A stretch of DNA of 64,000 bases from contig CM026398.1 in assembly GCA_014843695.1 (NCBI GenBank), forward strand, positions 51,003,459 to 51,067,458. Direction: 5' to 3'. Shown in pieces: positions 32,601-46,670 of this stretch; the stretch's first letter is position 1; every line of letters starts with the position of its first letter. Both the position numbers and the translations under genes were made by a program. The notes beneath the pieces are model-generated. The model was given only the letters and a program-made list of their open reading frames with translations, was not told the origin of the DNA and searched no databases. The DNA is from Archivesica marissinica. Its lineage: Eukaryota; Mollusca; Bivalvia; Venerida; Vesicomyidae.

Positions 32601-35600
32601 ACAAAACCAGGGATGCTTCTGATGAGACTATTAACCGATGTATAATGTATCGCTGCTATACACCGGTCATATAAAACAACCAGGGATGCTTCTGATGAGA
32701 ATATTAACCGATGTATAATGTATCGTTGCTATACACCGGTCATGTAAAACAACCAGGGATGCTTCTGATGAGACTATTAACCGATGTCTAATGTATCGCT
32801 GCTATACACTGGGCATGTAAAACAACCAGGGAGGCTTCTGATGAGACTATTAACCGATGTCTAATGTATCGCTGCTATACACTAGGCATGTAAAACAACC
32901 AGGGATGCTTCTGATGGTACTATTAACCGATGTCTAATGTATCTCTGCTATACACTGGACATGTAACAGAACCAGGGATGCTTCTGGTGGTACTATTAAC
33001 CGATGTCTAATGTATCGATGATATACACTGGGCATGTAAAACAACCAGGGATGCTTCTGATGGGACTATTAACCGATGTCTAATGTATCGCTGCTATACA
33101 CTGGACATGTAAAACAACCAGGGATGCTCTTGATGAGACTATTAACCGATGTCTAATGTATTGATGCTATGCACTGGGCATGTAAAACAACCAGGGATGC
33201 TTCTGATGAGACTATTAACCGATGTCTAATGTATCGCTGCTATACACTGGGCATGTAAAACAACCAGGGATGCTTCTGATGAGACTATTAACCGATGTCT
33301 AATGTATCGCTGCTATACACTGGGCATGTAAAACAACCAGGGATGCTTCTGATGAGACTATTAACCGATGTCTAATGTATCGCTGCTATACACTGGGTAT
33401 GTAAAACAACCAGGGATGGTTCTGATGGGACTAGTAACCGATGTATAATGTATGGCTGCTATACACTGGACATGTAAAACAACCAGGGATGCTTCTGATG
33501 GGACTATTAACCGATGTCTAATGTATCGATGCTATACACTGGGCATGTAAAACAACCAGGGATGCTTCTGATGGGACTATTAACCGATGTCTAATGTATC
33601 GCTGCTATACACTGGGCATGTAAAACAACCAGGGATGCTTCTGATGAGACTATTAACCGATGTATAATGTATCGCTGCTATACACCGGTCATGTAAAACA
33701 ACCAGGGATGCTTCTGATGAGACTATTAACCGATGTATAATGTATCGCTGCTATACATCGGTCATGTAAAACAACCAGGGTGCTTCTAATGAGACTATTA
33801 ACCGATGTCTAATGTATCGCTGCTATACACTGGGAATGTAAAACAACCAGGGATACTTCTGATGAGACTATTAACCGATGTATAATGTATCGCTGCTATA
33901 CACTGGGCATGTAACAGAACCAGGGATGCTTCTGATGAGACTATTAACCGATGTATAATGTATCGCTGCTATACACTGGGCATGTAAAACAACCAGGGAT
34001 GCTTCTGATGAGACTATTAACCGATGTCTAATGCATCGCTGCTATACACTAGGCATGTAAAACAACCAGGGATGCTTCTGATGATACTATTAACCGATGT
34101 CTAATGTATCGCTGCTATACACTGGACATGTAACAGAACCAGGGATGCTTCTGGTGGTACTATTAACCGATGTCTAATGTATCGATGCTATACACTGGGC
34201 ATGTAAAACAACCAGGGATGCTTCTGATGGGACTATTAACCGATGTCTAATGTATCGCTGCTATACACTGGACATGTAAAACAACCAGGGATGCTTCTGA
34301 TGAGACTATTAACCGATGTCTAATGTATCGCTGCTATACACTGGGCATGTAAAACAACCAGGGATGCTTCTAATGAGACTATTACCGATGTATAATGTAT
34401 CGCTGCTATACACTGGGCATGTAAAACAACCAGGGATGCTTCTGATGAGACTATTAACCGATGTATAATGTATCGCTGCTATACACTGGGCATGTAAAAA
34501 CCAGGGATGCTTCTGATGAGACTATTAACCGATGTCTAATGTATCGCTGCTATACACTGGGCATGTAAAACAACCAGGGATGCTTCTGATGAGACTATTA
34601 ACCGATGTCTAATGTATCGCTGCTATACACTAGGCATGTAAAACAACCAGGGATGCTTCTGATGGTACTATTAACCGATGTCTAATGTATCGCTGCTATA
34701 CACTGGACATGTAACAGAACCAGGGATGCTTCTGATGGTACTATTAACCGATGTCTAATGTATCGCTGCTATACACTGGGCATGTAAAACAACCAGGGAT
34801 GCTTCTGATGGGACTATTAACCGATGTCTAATGTATCGCTGCTATACACTGGACATGTAAAACAACCAGGGATGCTTCTGATGAGACTATTAACCGATGT
34901 CTAATGTATCGCTGCTATACACTGGGCATGTAAAACAACCAGGGATGCTTCTGATGAGACTATTAACCGATGTCTAATGTATCGCTGCTATACACTGGGA
35001 ATGTAAAACAACCAGGGATACTTCTGATGAGACTATTAACCGATGTATAATGTATCGCTGCTATACACTGGGCATGTAACAGAACCAGGGATGCTTCTGA
35101 TGAGACTATTAACCGATGTATAATGTATCGCTGCTATACACCGGTCATGTAAAACAACCAGGGATGCTTCTGATGAGACTATTAACCGATGTATAATGTA
35201 TCGCTGCTATACACCGGTCATGTAAAACAACCAGGGATGCTTCTGATGAGACTATTAACCGATGTCTAATGTATCGCTGCTATACACTGGACATGTAAAA
35301 CAACCAGGGATGCTTCTGATGAGACTATTAACCGATGTCTAATGTATCGCTGCTATACACTGGGCATGTAAAACAACCAGGGATGCTTCTGATGAGACTA
35401 TTAACCGATGTATAATGTATCGCTGCTATACACTGGGCATGTAACAGAACCAGGGATGCTTCTGATGAGACTATTAACCGATGTATAATGTATCGCTGCT
35501 ATACACCGGTCATGTAAAACAACCAGGGCTGCTTCTGATGAGACTATTAACCGATGTATAATGTATCGCTGCTATACACCGGTCATGTAAAACAACCAGG

Positions 35601-37517
35601 GATGCTTCTGATGAGACTATTAACCGATGTCTAATGTATCGCTGCTATACACTGGGCATGTAAAACAACCATGGATGCTTCTGATGAGACTATTAACCGA
35701 TGTCTAATGTATCGCTGCTATACACTAGGCATGTAAAACAACCAGGGATGCTTCTGATGGTACTATTAACCGATGTCTAAGTATCGCTGCTATACTGGGC
35801 ATGTAAAACAACCAGGGATGCTTCTGATGGGACTATTAACCGATGTCTAATGTATCGATGCTATACACTGGGCATGTAAAACAACCAGGGATGCTTCTGA
35901 TGAGACTATTAACCGATGTCTAATGTATCGATGCTATACACTGGGCATGTAAAACAACCAGGGATGCTTCTGATGAGACTATTAACCGATGTCTAATGTA
36001 TCGCTGCTATACACTGGGCATGTAAAACAACCAGGGATGCTTCTGATGAGACTATTAACCGATGTCTAATGTATCGCTGCTATACACTGGGAATGTAAAA
36101 CAACCAGGGATACTTCTGATGAGACTATTAACCGATGTATAATGTATCGCTGCTATACACTGGGCATGTAACAGAACCAGGGATGCTTCTGATGAGACTA
36201 TTAACCGATGTATAATGTATCGCTGCTATACACTGGTCATGTAAAACAACCAGGGATGCTTCTGATGAGACTATTAACCGATGTATAATGTATCGCTGCT
36301 ATACACCGGTCATGTAAAACAACCAGGGATGCTTCTGATGAGACTATTAACCGATGTCTAATGTATCGCTGCTATACACTGGACATGTAAAACAACCAGG
36401 GATGCTTCTGATGAGACTATTAACCGATGTCTAATGTATCGCTGCTATACACTGGGCATGTAAAACAACCAGGGATGCTTCTGATGAGACTATTAACCGA
36501 TGTCTAATGTATCGCTGCTATACACTGGGCATGTAAAACAACCAGGGATGCTTCTGATGAGACTATTAACCGATGTATAATGTATCGCTGCTATACACTG
36601 GACATGTAAAACAACCAGGGATGCTTCTGATGAGACTATTAACCGATGTCTAATGTATCGCTGCTATACACTGGGCATGTAAAACAACCAGGGATGCTTC
36701 TGATGGTACTATTAACCGATGTCTAATGTATCGCTGCTATACACTGGACATGTAACAGAACCAGGGATGCTTCTGGTGGTACTATTAACCGATGTCTAAT
36801 GTATCGATGCTATACACTGGGCATGTAAAACAACCAGGGATGCTTCTGATGGGACTATTAACCGATGTCTAATGTATCGCTGCTATACACTGGACATGTA
36901 AAACAACCAGGGATGCTTCTGATGAGACTATTAACCGATGTCTAATGTATCGATGCTATACACTGGGCATGTAAAACAACCAGGGATGCTTCTGATGAGA
37001 CTATTAACCGATGTCTAATGTATCGCTGCTATACACTGGACATGTAAAACAACCAGGGATGCTTCTGATGAGACTATTAACCGATGTCTAATGTATCGCT
37101 GCTATACACTGGGCATGTAAAACAACCAGGGATGCTTCTGATGAGACTATTAACCGATGTCTAATGTATCGCTGCTATACACTGGTCATGTAAAACAACC
37201 AGGGATGCTTCTGATGAGACTATTAACCGATGTCTAATGTATCGCTGCTATACACTGGTCATGTAAAACAACCAGGGATGCTTCTGATGAGACTATTAAC
37301 CGATGTCTAATGTATCGCTGCTATACACTGGGCATGTAAAACAACCAGGGATGCTTCTGATGAGACTATTAACCGATGTCTAATGTATCGCTGCTATACA
37401 CTGGACATGTAAAACAACCAGGGATGCTTCTGATGATACTATTAACCGATGTCTAATGTATCGCTGCTATACACCAGGCATGTAAAACAACCAGGGATGC
37501 TTCTGATGGTACTATTA
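26636..37517. repeat. 73-bp satellite array
   Basis: About 149 head-to-tail copies of a 73-bp unit with the words ATGCTTCTGATGAGACTATT, AACCGATGTCTAATGTATCG, CTGCTATACACTGGGCATGT and AAAACAACCAGGG. Recurrent variants are GGTACT/GGGACT for GAGACT, GTATAATG for GTCTAATG, CACCGGTCATG, and GTAACAGAACC. Copies with small deletions cluster near 31600-31650 and 32145-32170. The unit has stops in all frames, so no long frame exists. The array runs into the gap on the right. Confidence 0.97.
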
Positions 37518-38517
37518 NNNNNNNNNNNNNNNNNNNNNNNNNNNNNNNNNNNNNNNNNNNNNNNNNNNNNNNNNNNNNNNNNNNNNNNNNNNNNNNNNNN
37601 NNNNNNNNNNNNNNNNNNNNNNNNNNNNNNNNNNNNNNNNNNNNNNNNNNNNNNNNNNNNNNNNNNNNNNNNNNNNNNNNNNNNNNNNNNNNNNNNNNNN
37701 NNNNNNNNNNNNNNNNNNNNNNNNNNNNNNNNNNNNNNNNNNNNNNNNNNNNNNNNNNNNNNNNNNNNNNNNNNNNNNNNNNNNNNNNNNNNNNNNNNNN
37801 NNNNNNNNNNNNNNNNNNNNNNNNNNNNNNNNNNNNNNNNNNNNNNNNNNNNNNNNNNNNNNNNNNNNNNNNNNNNNNNNNNNNNNNNNNNNNNNNNNNN
37901 NNNNNNNNNNNNNNNNNNNNNNNNNNNNNNNNNNNNNNNNNNNNNNNNNNNNNNNNNNNNNNNNNNNNNNNNNNNNNNNNNNNNNNNNNNNNNNNNNNNN
38001 NNNNNNNNNNNNNNNNNNNNNNNNNNNNNNNNNNNNNNNNNNNNNNNNNNNNNNNNNNNNNNNNNNNNNNNNNNNNNNNNNNNNNNNNNNNNNNNNNNNN
38101 NNNNNNNNNNNNNNNNNNNNNNNNNNNNNNNNNNNNNNNNNNNNNNNNNNNNNNNNNNNNNNNNNNNNNNNNNNNNNNNNNNNNNNNNNNNNNNNNNNNN
38201 NNNNNNNNNNNNNNNNNNNNNNNNNNNNNNNNNNNNNNNNNNNNNNNNNNNNNNNNNNNNNNNNNNNNNNNNNNNNNNNNNNNNNNNNNNNNNNNNNNNN
38301 NNNNNNNNNNNNNNNNNNNNNNNNNNNNNNNNNNNNNNNNNNNNNNNNNNNNNNNNNNNNNNNNNNNNNNNNNNNNNNNNNNNNNNNNNNNNNNNNNNNN
38401 NNNNNNNNNNNNNNNNNNNNNNNNNNNNNNNNNNNNNNNNNNNNNNNNNNNNNNNNNNNNNNNNNNNNNNNNNNNNNNNNNNNNNNNNNNNNNNNNNNNN
38501 NNNNNNNNNNNNNNNNN
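37518..38517. other. assembly gap of exactly 1000 N
   Basis: Left of the gap is the 73-bp satellite; right of it is CATA/CGCA simple repeat. The right end of the satellite and its true length are hidden. Frames predicted across the gap have no meaning. Confidence 0.95.
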
Positions 38518-38605
38518 TACATACATACATACATACACACACATACACACATATATACACACAAACATACACATACATATGCACATATACTTACCTACAT
38601 ACATA

Positions 38606-38637
<32 letters not shown>

Positions 38638-38735
38638 CGTACGCACGTACGCACGTACGCACGCACGCACAAACATACACACACGCATACCTATATATAT
38701 ATATATATAATTCAATATATATTCACACTTGTATT
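38518..38735. repeat. CATA / CGCA simple-sequence tract
   Basis: Alternating CATA-rich runs, a GCAC/GTAC run at 38605-38670 and a short TA run near 38692-38708. The alternating purine-pyrimidine content makes Z-DNA or slippage plausible. Confidence 0.92.
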
Positions 38736-39822
38736 TGTATATATACATGTACACATGCGTACCCATAGTTATGCATATCGCTACATGTGCACGAACACGT
38801 AATCACAGATACATATAAACTTACGAAGTGCATGGCTTTGTAAGCTGAACTATAGAGAAGCCTAGTTACATGCTATGAGTGCGTCCCTTTTAAAAACTAT
38901 TCTCATTTGCAGTATTGTATGTTTGCTAACTGACAGCGACCAGAACCTTTTCTAAACTGTTTGTGTTCGGATTGATACCGGCTGTGTTCTATAATGCTAT
39001 TAAAATAATAATATGTGTATACATCTGTATGTGTTCTGTATTCTCCAACAGTTTCTCACTATAATTCACTAGTTGTCGCATCGATTCCCCTTCAGAAAAC
39101 AAACATACAACAATGCATAGTATATATATACATGTAACGATATGTCCTGGATATTCACTATGCATGATACATAATTATGGTATATAGTAAATGACTATTC
39201 TCAGAACTTTAGACAGCTATCTAGAATGAGTGTTATGACAAGCTGTTGACCTGTAATCTATCGTATGTGGCAATGTGGCAATGTGGCACTACTATTGCTC
39301 ATTTTCATTGGTTTTTGAAAATTTAGTGCAATACATTAGCCGTGACATCATTTCTACGTCATGGTGACGTCATTTCTCCGTCACAGTGACGTCATAGAAC
39401 ATTTTCAACATGCTTATTTAGTTAAGAGGTATCATGTTTCTATCTATTGGTAATACATTTATAGGGTCTAATTCCAACCATAAAAAAGTTTGTAGTACAT
39501 TGAAATTTCAGTGCGTGGCCATTTTGAATTTATGCTAATTAACCACTTTCCCGTGGTTTTTTTCAGAGGTTCAGTATGACCCCCCAATGCATTTAAAACA
39601 ATAAAACCTTTTGTTTCAATTTTTTTGGGGTTAAACCGTATATTGACCCGGATATAACTCTTGTCCGCATAACTTGAGATAGACTGTATTGTAACTTGTA
39701 GTGTTTTACAGCCCATGCTGCTAGTCAACGACTTTCAATCATTGCAGTATCATTTATATACATTACCGTGATAAAGCTCATGTGTGTTATAGGATACAAG
39801 ATACATGGTTTCTCCATGCATA
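38736..39822. other. intergenic, with a small CRE-containing repeat
   Basis: No supported gene. AATGTGGC is repeated near 39266-39287. The CRE repeat at 39342-39396 is listed separately. The frame at 39468-39728 (minus) has no recognisable domain. Confidence 0.5.
39342..39396. promoter_or_regulatory. 22-bp repeat carrying two perfect CRE palindromes
   Basis: GTGACRTCATTTCT-type units start at 39342, 39364 and 39386. The second and third contain the full CREB/ATF site TGACGTCA (39365-39372, 39387-39394), about two helical turns apart. The first has TGACATCA. No gene start is seen nearby. Confidence 0.45.
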
Positions 39823-40098
39823 TCGTCTCCGTGGCCTAGTGGTTAAGGCGTCCGTTTGCGGAGCGGGAGGTCGACGGTTCGAACCTCGTCAGGGTTTCAT
39901 TCTGATATGGCCGGTTGGTGAGCCTCCAGGTAGTTAAATAATGGTTATCGATTGCATACCAGTCTGGTGCCTGGCATACAAGCATAGGATTCGGGAAGTA
40001 CTGACGTTCATAAAAAGAGGTGTCTCATAAGTCAGAAATGACTGGCCCTTAACCTTTAAATAGGGTGATACTATAATAAACAAACACTTTACCTTTAC
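39823..40098 (+). mobile_element. SINE-A copy, full length, abutting the 19-bp array
   Basis: tRNA-like head (TCGTCTCCGTGGCCTAGTGG, GACGGTTCGAACCTCGTCAG), body with GATTCGGGAAGTACTGACG and GAGGTGTCTCATAAGTCAG, and tail AATAAACAAACACTTTACC. The 19-bp array begins within a few bases of its 3' end. A functional tRNA is unlikely because the sequence continues as a SINE body. Confidence 0.9.
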
Positions 40099-43000
40099 AT
40101 CCGATTATAAAGTATACATCAGACTATAAACTATACATCCGACTATAAACTATGCATCCGACTATAAACTATACATCCGACTATACACTATGCATCCGAC
40201 TATACACTATACATCCGACTATACACTATACATCCGACTATACACTATACATCCGACTATACACTATACATCCGACTATACACTATACATCCGACTATAC
40301 ACTATACATCCGACTATAAACTATACATCCGACTATAAACTATACATCCGACTATACACTATAAACTATACATCCGACTATACACTATACATCCGACTAT
40401 ACACTATACATCCGACTATAACTATACATCCGACTATACACTATAAACTATACATCCGACTACCTACACTATACATCCGACTATACACTATACATCCGAC
40501 TATACACTATAACATACATCCGACTATAAACTATACATCCGACTATACACTATACATCCGACTATACTACATCCGACTATACACATACATCCGACATACA
40601 CTATACATCCGACTATACACTATAAACTATACATCCGACTATACACTATAAACTATACATCCGACTATACACTATAAACTATACTCCGACTATACACATA
40701 ATCGACTATTATTACATCCGACTATATACACACATCCGACTATACACTATACATCCGACTATACACTATACATCCGACTATACACTATACATCCGACTAT
40801 ACACTATAAACTATACATCCGACTATACACTATAAACTATACATCCGACTATACACTATAAACTATACATCCGACTATACACTATAAACTATACATCCGA
40901 CTATACACTATACATCCGACTATACACTATACATCCGATTATACACTATACATCCGACTATACACTATACATCCGACTATAAACTATACATCCGACTATA
41001 AACTATACATCCGACTATACACTATACATCCGACTATACACTATACATCCGACTATAAACTATACATCCGACTATAAACTATACATCCGACTATACACTA
41101 TACATCCGACTATACTATACATCCGACTATAAACTATACATCCGACTATACACTATACATCCGACTATACACTATGCATCCGACTATAAACTATACATCC
41201 GACTATAAACTATACATCCGACTATACACTATACATCCGACTATACACTATACATCCGACTATACACTATACATCCGACTATACACTATACATCCGACTA
41301 TACACTATAAACTATACATCCGACTATAAACTATACATCCGAATAAACTAACATCCGACTATACACTATACATCCGACTATACACTATACATCCGACTAT
41401 ACACTATACATCCGACTATACACTATACATCCGACTATACACTATACATCCGACTATACACTATACATCCGACTATACACTATACATCCGACTATACACT
41501 ATACATCCGACTATACACTATACATCCGACTATACACTATACATCCGACTATACACTATACATCCGACTATACACTATACACTATACATCAGACTATAAA
41601 CTATACATCCGACTATAAACTATACATCCGACTATAAACTATACATCCGACTATACACTATAAACTATACATCCGACTATACACTATACATCCGACTATA
41701 CACTATACATCCGACTATACACTATACATCCGACTATACACTATACATCCGACTATACACTATACATCCGACTATACACTATACATCCGACTATACACTA
41801 TACATCCGACTATACACTATACATCCGACTATACACTATACATCCGACTATACACTATACATCCGACTATACACTATACATCCGACTATACACTATACAC
41901 TATACATCAGACTATAAACTATACATCCGACTATAAACTATACATCCGACTATACACTATACATCCGACTATAAACTATACATCCGACTATACACTATAC
42001 ACTATACATCAGACTATAACTTACATCCGACTATACACTATAAACTATACATCCGACTATACACTATACATCCGACTATAACTATACATCCGACTATACA
42101 CTATACACTATACATCAGACTATAACTATACATCCGACTATAACTAACATCCGACTATACACTATACATCAGACTATAAACTATACATCCGACTATATAC
42201 ACATACATCAGACTATACACTATACATCCGACTATAAACTATACATCCGACTATACACTATACATCAGACTATACACTATACATCCGACTATACACTACT
42301 ATACATCAGACTATAACTACATCCGACTATAAACTATACATCCGACTATACACTATACATCCGACTATAAACTATACATCCGACTATACACTATACACTA
42401 TACATCAGACTATACACTATACATCCGACTATACACTATACACTATACATCCGACTATAAACTATACATCCGACTATACACTATACACTATACATCAGAC
42501 TATACACTATACATCCGACTATACACTATAAACTATACATCGACTATAAACTATACATCCGACTATACACTATACTCGACTATAACTAACATCCGACTAT
42601 ACACTATACATCCGACTATACACTATACATCCGACTATACACTATACATCCGACTATAAACTATGTTTTACATCCGACTATACACTATACATCCGACTAT
42701 AAACTATACATCCGACTATACACTATACATCCGACTATAAACTATACATCCGACTATACACTATACATCCGACTATACACTATACATCCGACTATACACT
42801 ATACATCCGACTATACACTATACATCCGACTATACACTATACATTCGACTATACACTATACACTATACATCAGACTATAAACTATACATCAGACTATACA
42901 CTATACATTCGACTATACACTATACACTATACATCCGACTATAAACTATACATCAGACTATACACTATACATTCGACTATACACTATACACTATACATCC

Positions 43001-43209
43001 GACTATAAACTATACATCCGACTATAAACTATACATCCGACTATAAACTATACATCCGACTATACACTATACATCCGACTATACACTATACATCCGACTA
43101 TACACTATACATCCGATTATAAACTATACATCCGACTATAAACTATACATCCGACTATACACTATACATCCGACTATACACTATACATCAGACTATACAT
43201 CAGACTATA
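40099..43209. repeat. 19-bp tandem array (TATACATCCGACTATACAC)
   Basis: About 3.1 kb built of the 19-bp unit and a longer variant with an extra TATAAAC-type insert. CATCAGAC replaces CATCCGAC in many units from 41580 onward. Many small deletions occur at 40560-40730 and 42290-42600. A 153-codon frame at 40190-40651 is a by-product. Confidence 0.95.
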
Positions 43210-46200
43210 AACTATACATGTAAACATGTTCTATAAATGATACATATGACTATAAACTATACATGTAAACTTGTTCTATAAATGATACATATGACTATAA
43301 ACTATACATGTAAACTTGTTCTATAAATGGTACATATGACTATATACTATACATGTAAACATGTTCTATAAATGATACACATGACTATGAACTATACATG
43401 TAAACGTGTTCTATAAATGATACATATGACTATAAACTATACATGTAAACCTGTTCTATAAATGATACATATGACTATAAACTATACATGTAAACTTGTT
43501 CTATAAATGATACATATGACTATAAACTATACATGTAAACATGTTCTATAAATGATACATATGACTATAAACTATACATGTAAACATGTTCTATAAATCA
43601 TACATGTAAACTTGTTCTATAAATGATACATATGACTATAAACTATACATGTAAACTTGTTCTATAAATGATACATATGACTATAAACTATACATGTAAA
43701 CTTGTTCTATAAATGGTACAATACTATATACTTACATGTAAACATGTTCATAAATGATACACATGACTATATACTATACATGTAAAGTTTTCTGATACAT
43801 ATGACTATAAACTATACATGTAAACTTGTTCTATAAATGATACATATGACTATAAAGTATACATGTAAATTGTTCTATAAATGATACATATGACTATAAA
43901 CTATACATGTAAACTTGTTCTATAAATGATACATATGACTATAAACTATACATGTAAACATGTTCTATGAATGATACATGTAAACTTGTTCTATAAATGA
44001 TACATATGACTATAAACTATACATGTAAACATGTTCTATAAATGATACATATGACTATAAACTATACATGTAAACTTGTTCTATAAATCATACATGTAAA
44101 CTTGTTCTATAAATGATACATATGACTATAAACTATACATGTAAACTTGTTCTATAAATGATACATATGACTATAAACTATACATGTAAACTTGTTCTAT
44201 AAATGATACATATGACTATAAACTATACATGTAAACATGTTCAATAAATGATACATATGACTATAAACTATACATGTAAACATGTTCTATAAATGATACA
44301 TATGACTATAAACTATACATGTGAACTTGTTCTATAAATGATGCATGTGACTATAAACTATACATGTAAACATGTTCTATAAATGATACATATGACTATA
44401 AACTAAACATGTTCTATAAATGATACATATGACTATAAACTATACATGTAAACTTGTTCTATAAATGATACACATGACTATAAACTATACATGTAAACGT
44501 GTTCTATAAATGATACATGACTATAAACTATACATGTAAACCTGTTCTATAAATGATACATATGACTATAAACTATACATGTAAACATGTTCTATAAATG
44601 ATACATATGACTATAAACTATACATGTAAACTTGTTCTATAAATGATACATATGACTATAAACTATACATGTAAACTTGTTCTATAAATGATACATATGA
44701 CTATAAACTATACATGTAAACATGTTCTATGAATGATACATGTAAACTTGTTCTATAAATGATACATATGACTATAAACTATACATGTAAACATGTTCTA
44801 TAAATGATACATATGACTATAAACTATACATGTAAACTTGTTCTATAAATCATACATATAAACTTGTTCTATAAATGATACATATGACTATAAACTATAC
44901 ATGTAAACTTGTTCTATAAATGATACATATGACTATAAACTATACATGTAAACTTGTTCTATAAATGATACATATGACTATAAACTATACATGTAAACAT
45001 GTTCAATAAATGATACATATGACTATAAACTATACATGTATACATGTTCTATAAATGATACATATGACTATAAACTATACATGTGAACTTGTTCTATAAA
45101 TGATGCATGTGACTATAAACTATACATGTAAACAGGTTCTATAAATGATACATATGACTATAAACTAAACATGTTCTATAAATGATACATATGACTATAA
45201 ACTATACATGTGAACTTGTTCTATAAATGATACACATGACTATGAACTATACATGTAAACGTGTTCTATAAATGATACATGACTATAAACTATACATGTA
45301 AACCTGTTCTATAAATGATACATATGACTATAAACTATACATGTAAACATGTTCTATAAATGATACATATGACTATAAACTATACATGTAAACTTGTTCT
45401 ATAAATGATACATATGACTATAAACTATACATGTAAACATGTTCTATAAATGATACATATGACTATAAACTATACATGTAAACATGTTCTATAAATCATA
45501 CATGTAAACTTGTTCTATAAATGATACATATGACTATAAACTATACATCCGACTATACACTATACATCCGACTATACACTATACATCCGACTATACATCA
45601 GACTATAAACTATATATGTAAACTTGTTCTATAAATGATGCATGTGACTATAAACTATATATGTAAACTTGTTCTATAAATGATGCATGTGACTATAAAC
45701 TATACATGTAAACTTGTTCTATAAATGATACATATGACTATAAACAATACATGTAAACTTGTTCTATAAATGATACATATGACTATAAACTATACATGTA
45801 AACTTGTTCTATAAATGATACATATGACTATAAACTATACATGTAAACTTGTTCTATAAATGATACATATGACTATAAACTATACATGTAAACTTGTTCT
45901 ATTAATTTGATTTACATGTAACTGTTCTATAAATGATCATATGACTATAAACATACATGTAAACTTGTTCTATAATGATACATATGACTATAAATATACA
46001 TGTAAACTTGTTCTATAAATGATACATATACTATAAACTATACATGTAAACTTGTTCTATAAATGATACATATGACTATAAACTATACATGTAAACATGT
46101 TCTATGAATGATACATGTAAACTTGTTCTATAAATGATACATATGACTATAAACTATACATGTAAACTTGTTCTATAAATGATACATATGACTATAAACT

Positions 46201-46395
46201 ATACATGTAAACTTGTTCTATAAATGATACATATGACTATAAACTATACATGTAAACATGTTCTATGAATGATACATGTAAACTTGTTCTATAAATGATA
46301 CATATGACTATAAACTATACATGTAAACTTGTTCTATAAATGATACATATGACTATAAACTATACATGTAAACATGTTCTATAAATGATGCATGT
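43210..46395. repeat. 45-bp tandem array
   Basis: About 70 copies of a 45-bp unit with the words ACATGTAAACTTGTTCTATA, AATGATACATATGACTATAA and ACTAT. It shares GACTATAAACTATACAT with the 19-bp array next to it and contains an island of 19-bp units at 45541-45600. There are no long open frames. Confidence 0.95.
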
Positions 46396-46670
46396 GACTG
46401 GTATATTTATCTGTTAGAGTAGGTGCTGATTAGGTTACGTGTGCTCCATGGAGGGATGAAAGAGTGCGTGGAGGGGTTTCAAGTAGATCATGTGTTGAGG
46501 GTCACTTCCTCTGCACGTTTCTCATGATAGCCAGTTTATAATATGTTTTCATTTTTAAATGACTGCTTCTCTAAGTAGATTAATATTCTGTTATTTCAGC
46601 TACTTGACAAATTCCCCTCCCTAGATCGCGATCAACATCATTGATGGTGAAACGCAACGTATTAGCATTA
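46396..46670. other. spacer between arrays, nothing recognised
   Basis: About 270 bases of apparently single-copy sequence. No gene or element was identified. Confidence 0.5.

Noticed and set aside
26636..37517. CRISPR-like array
   Set aside because: Monomers are contiguous with no unique spacers; the genome is eukaryotic.
39823..39895. tRNA gene call
   Set aside because: The head is followed by a SINE-A body shared with another locus; it is a SINE head rather than an independent tRNA.
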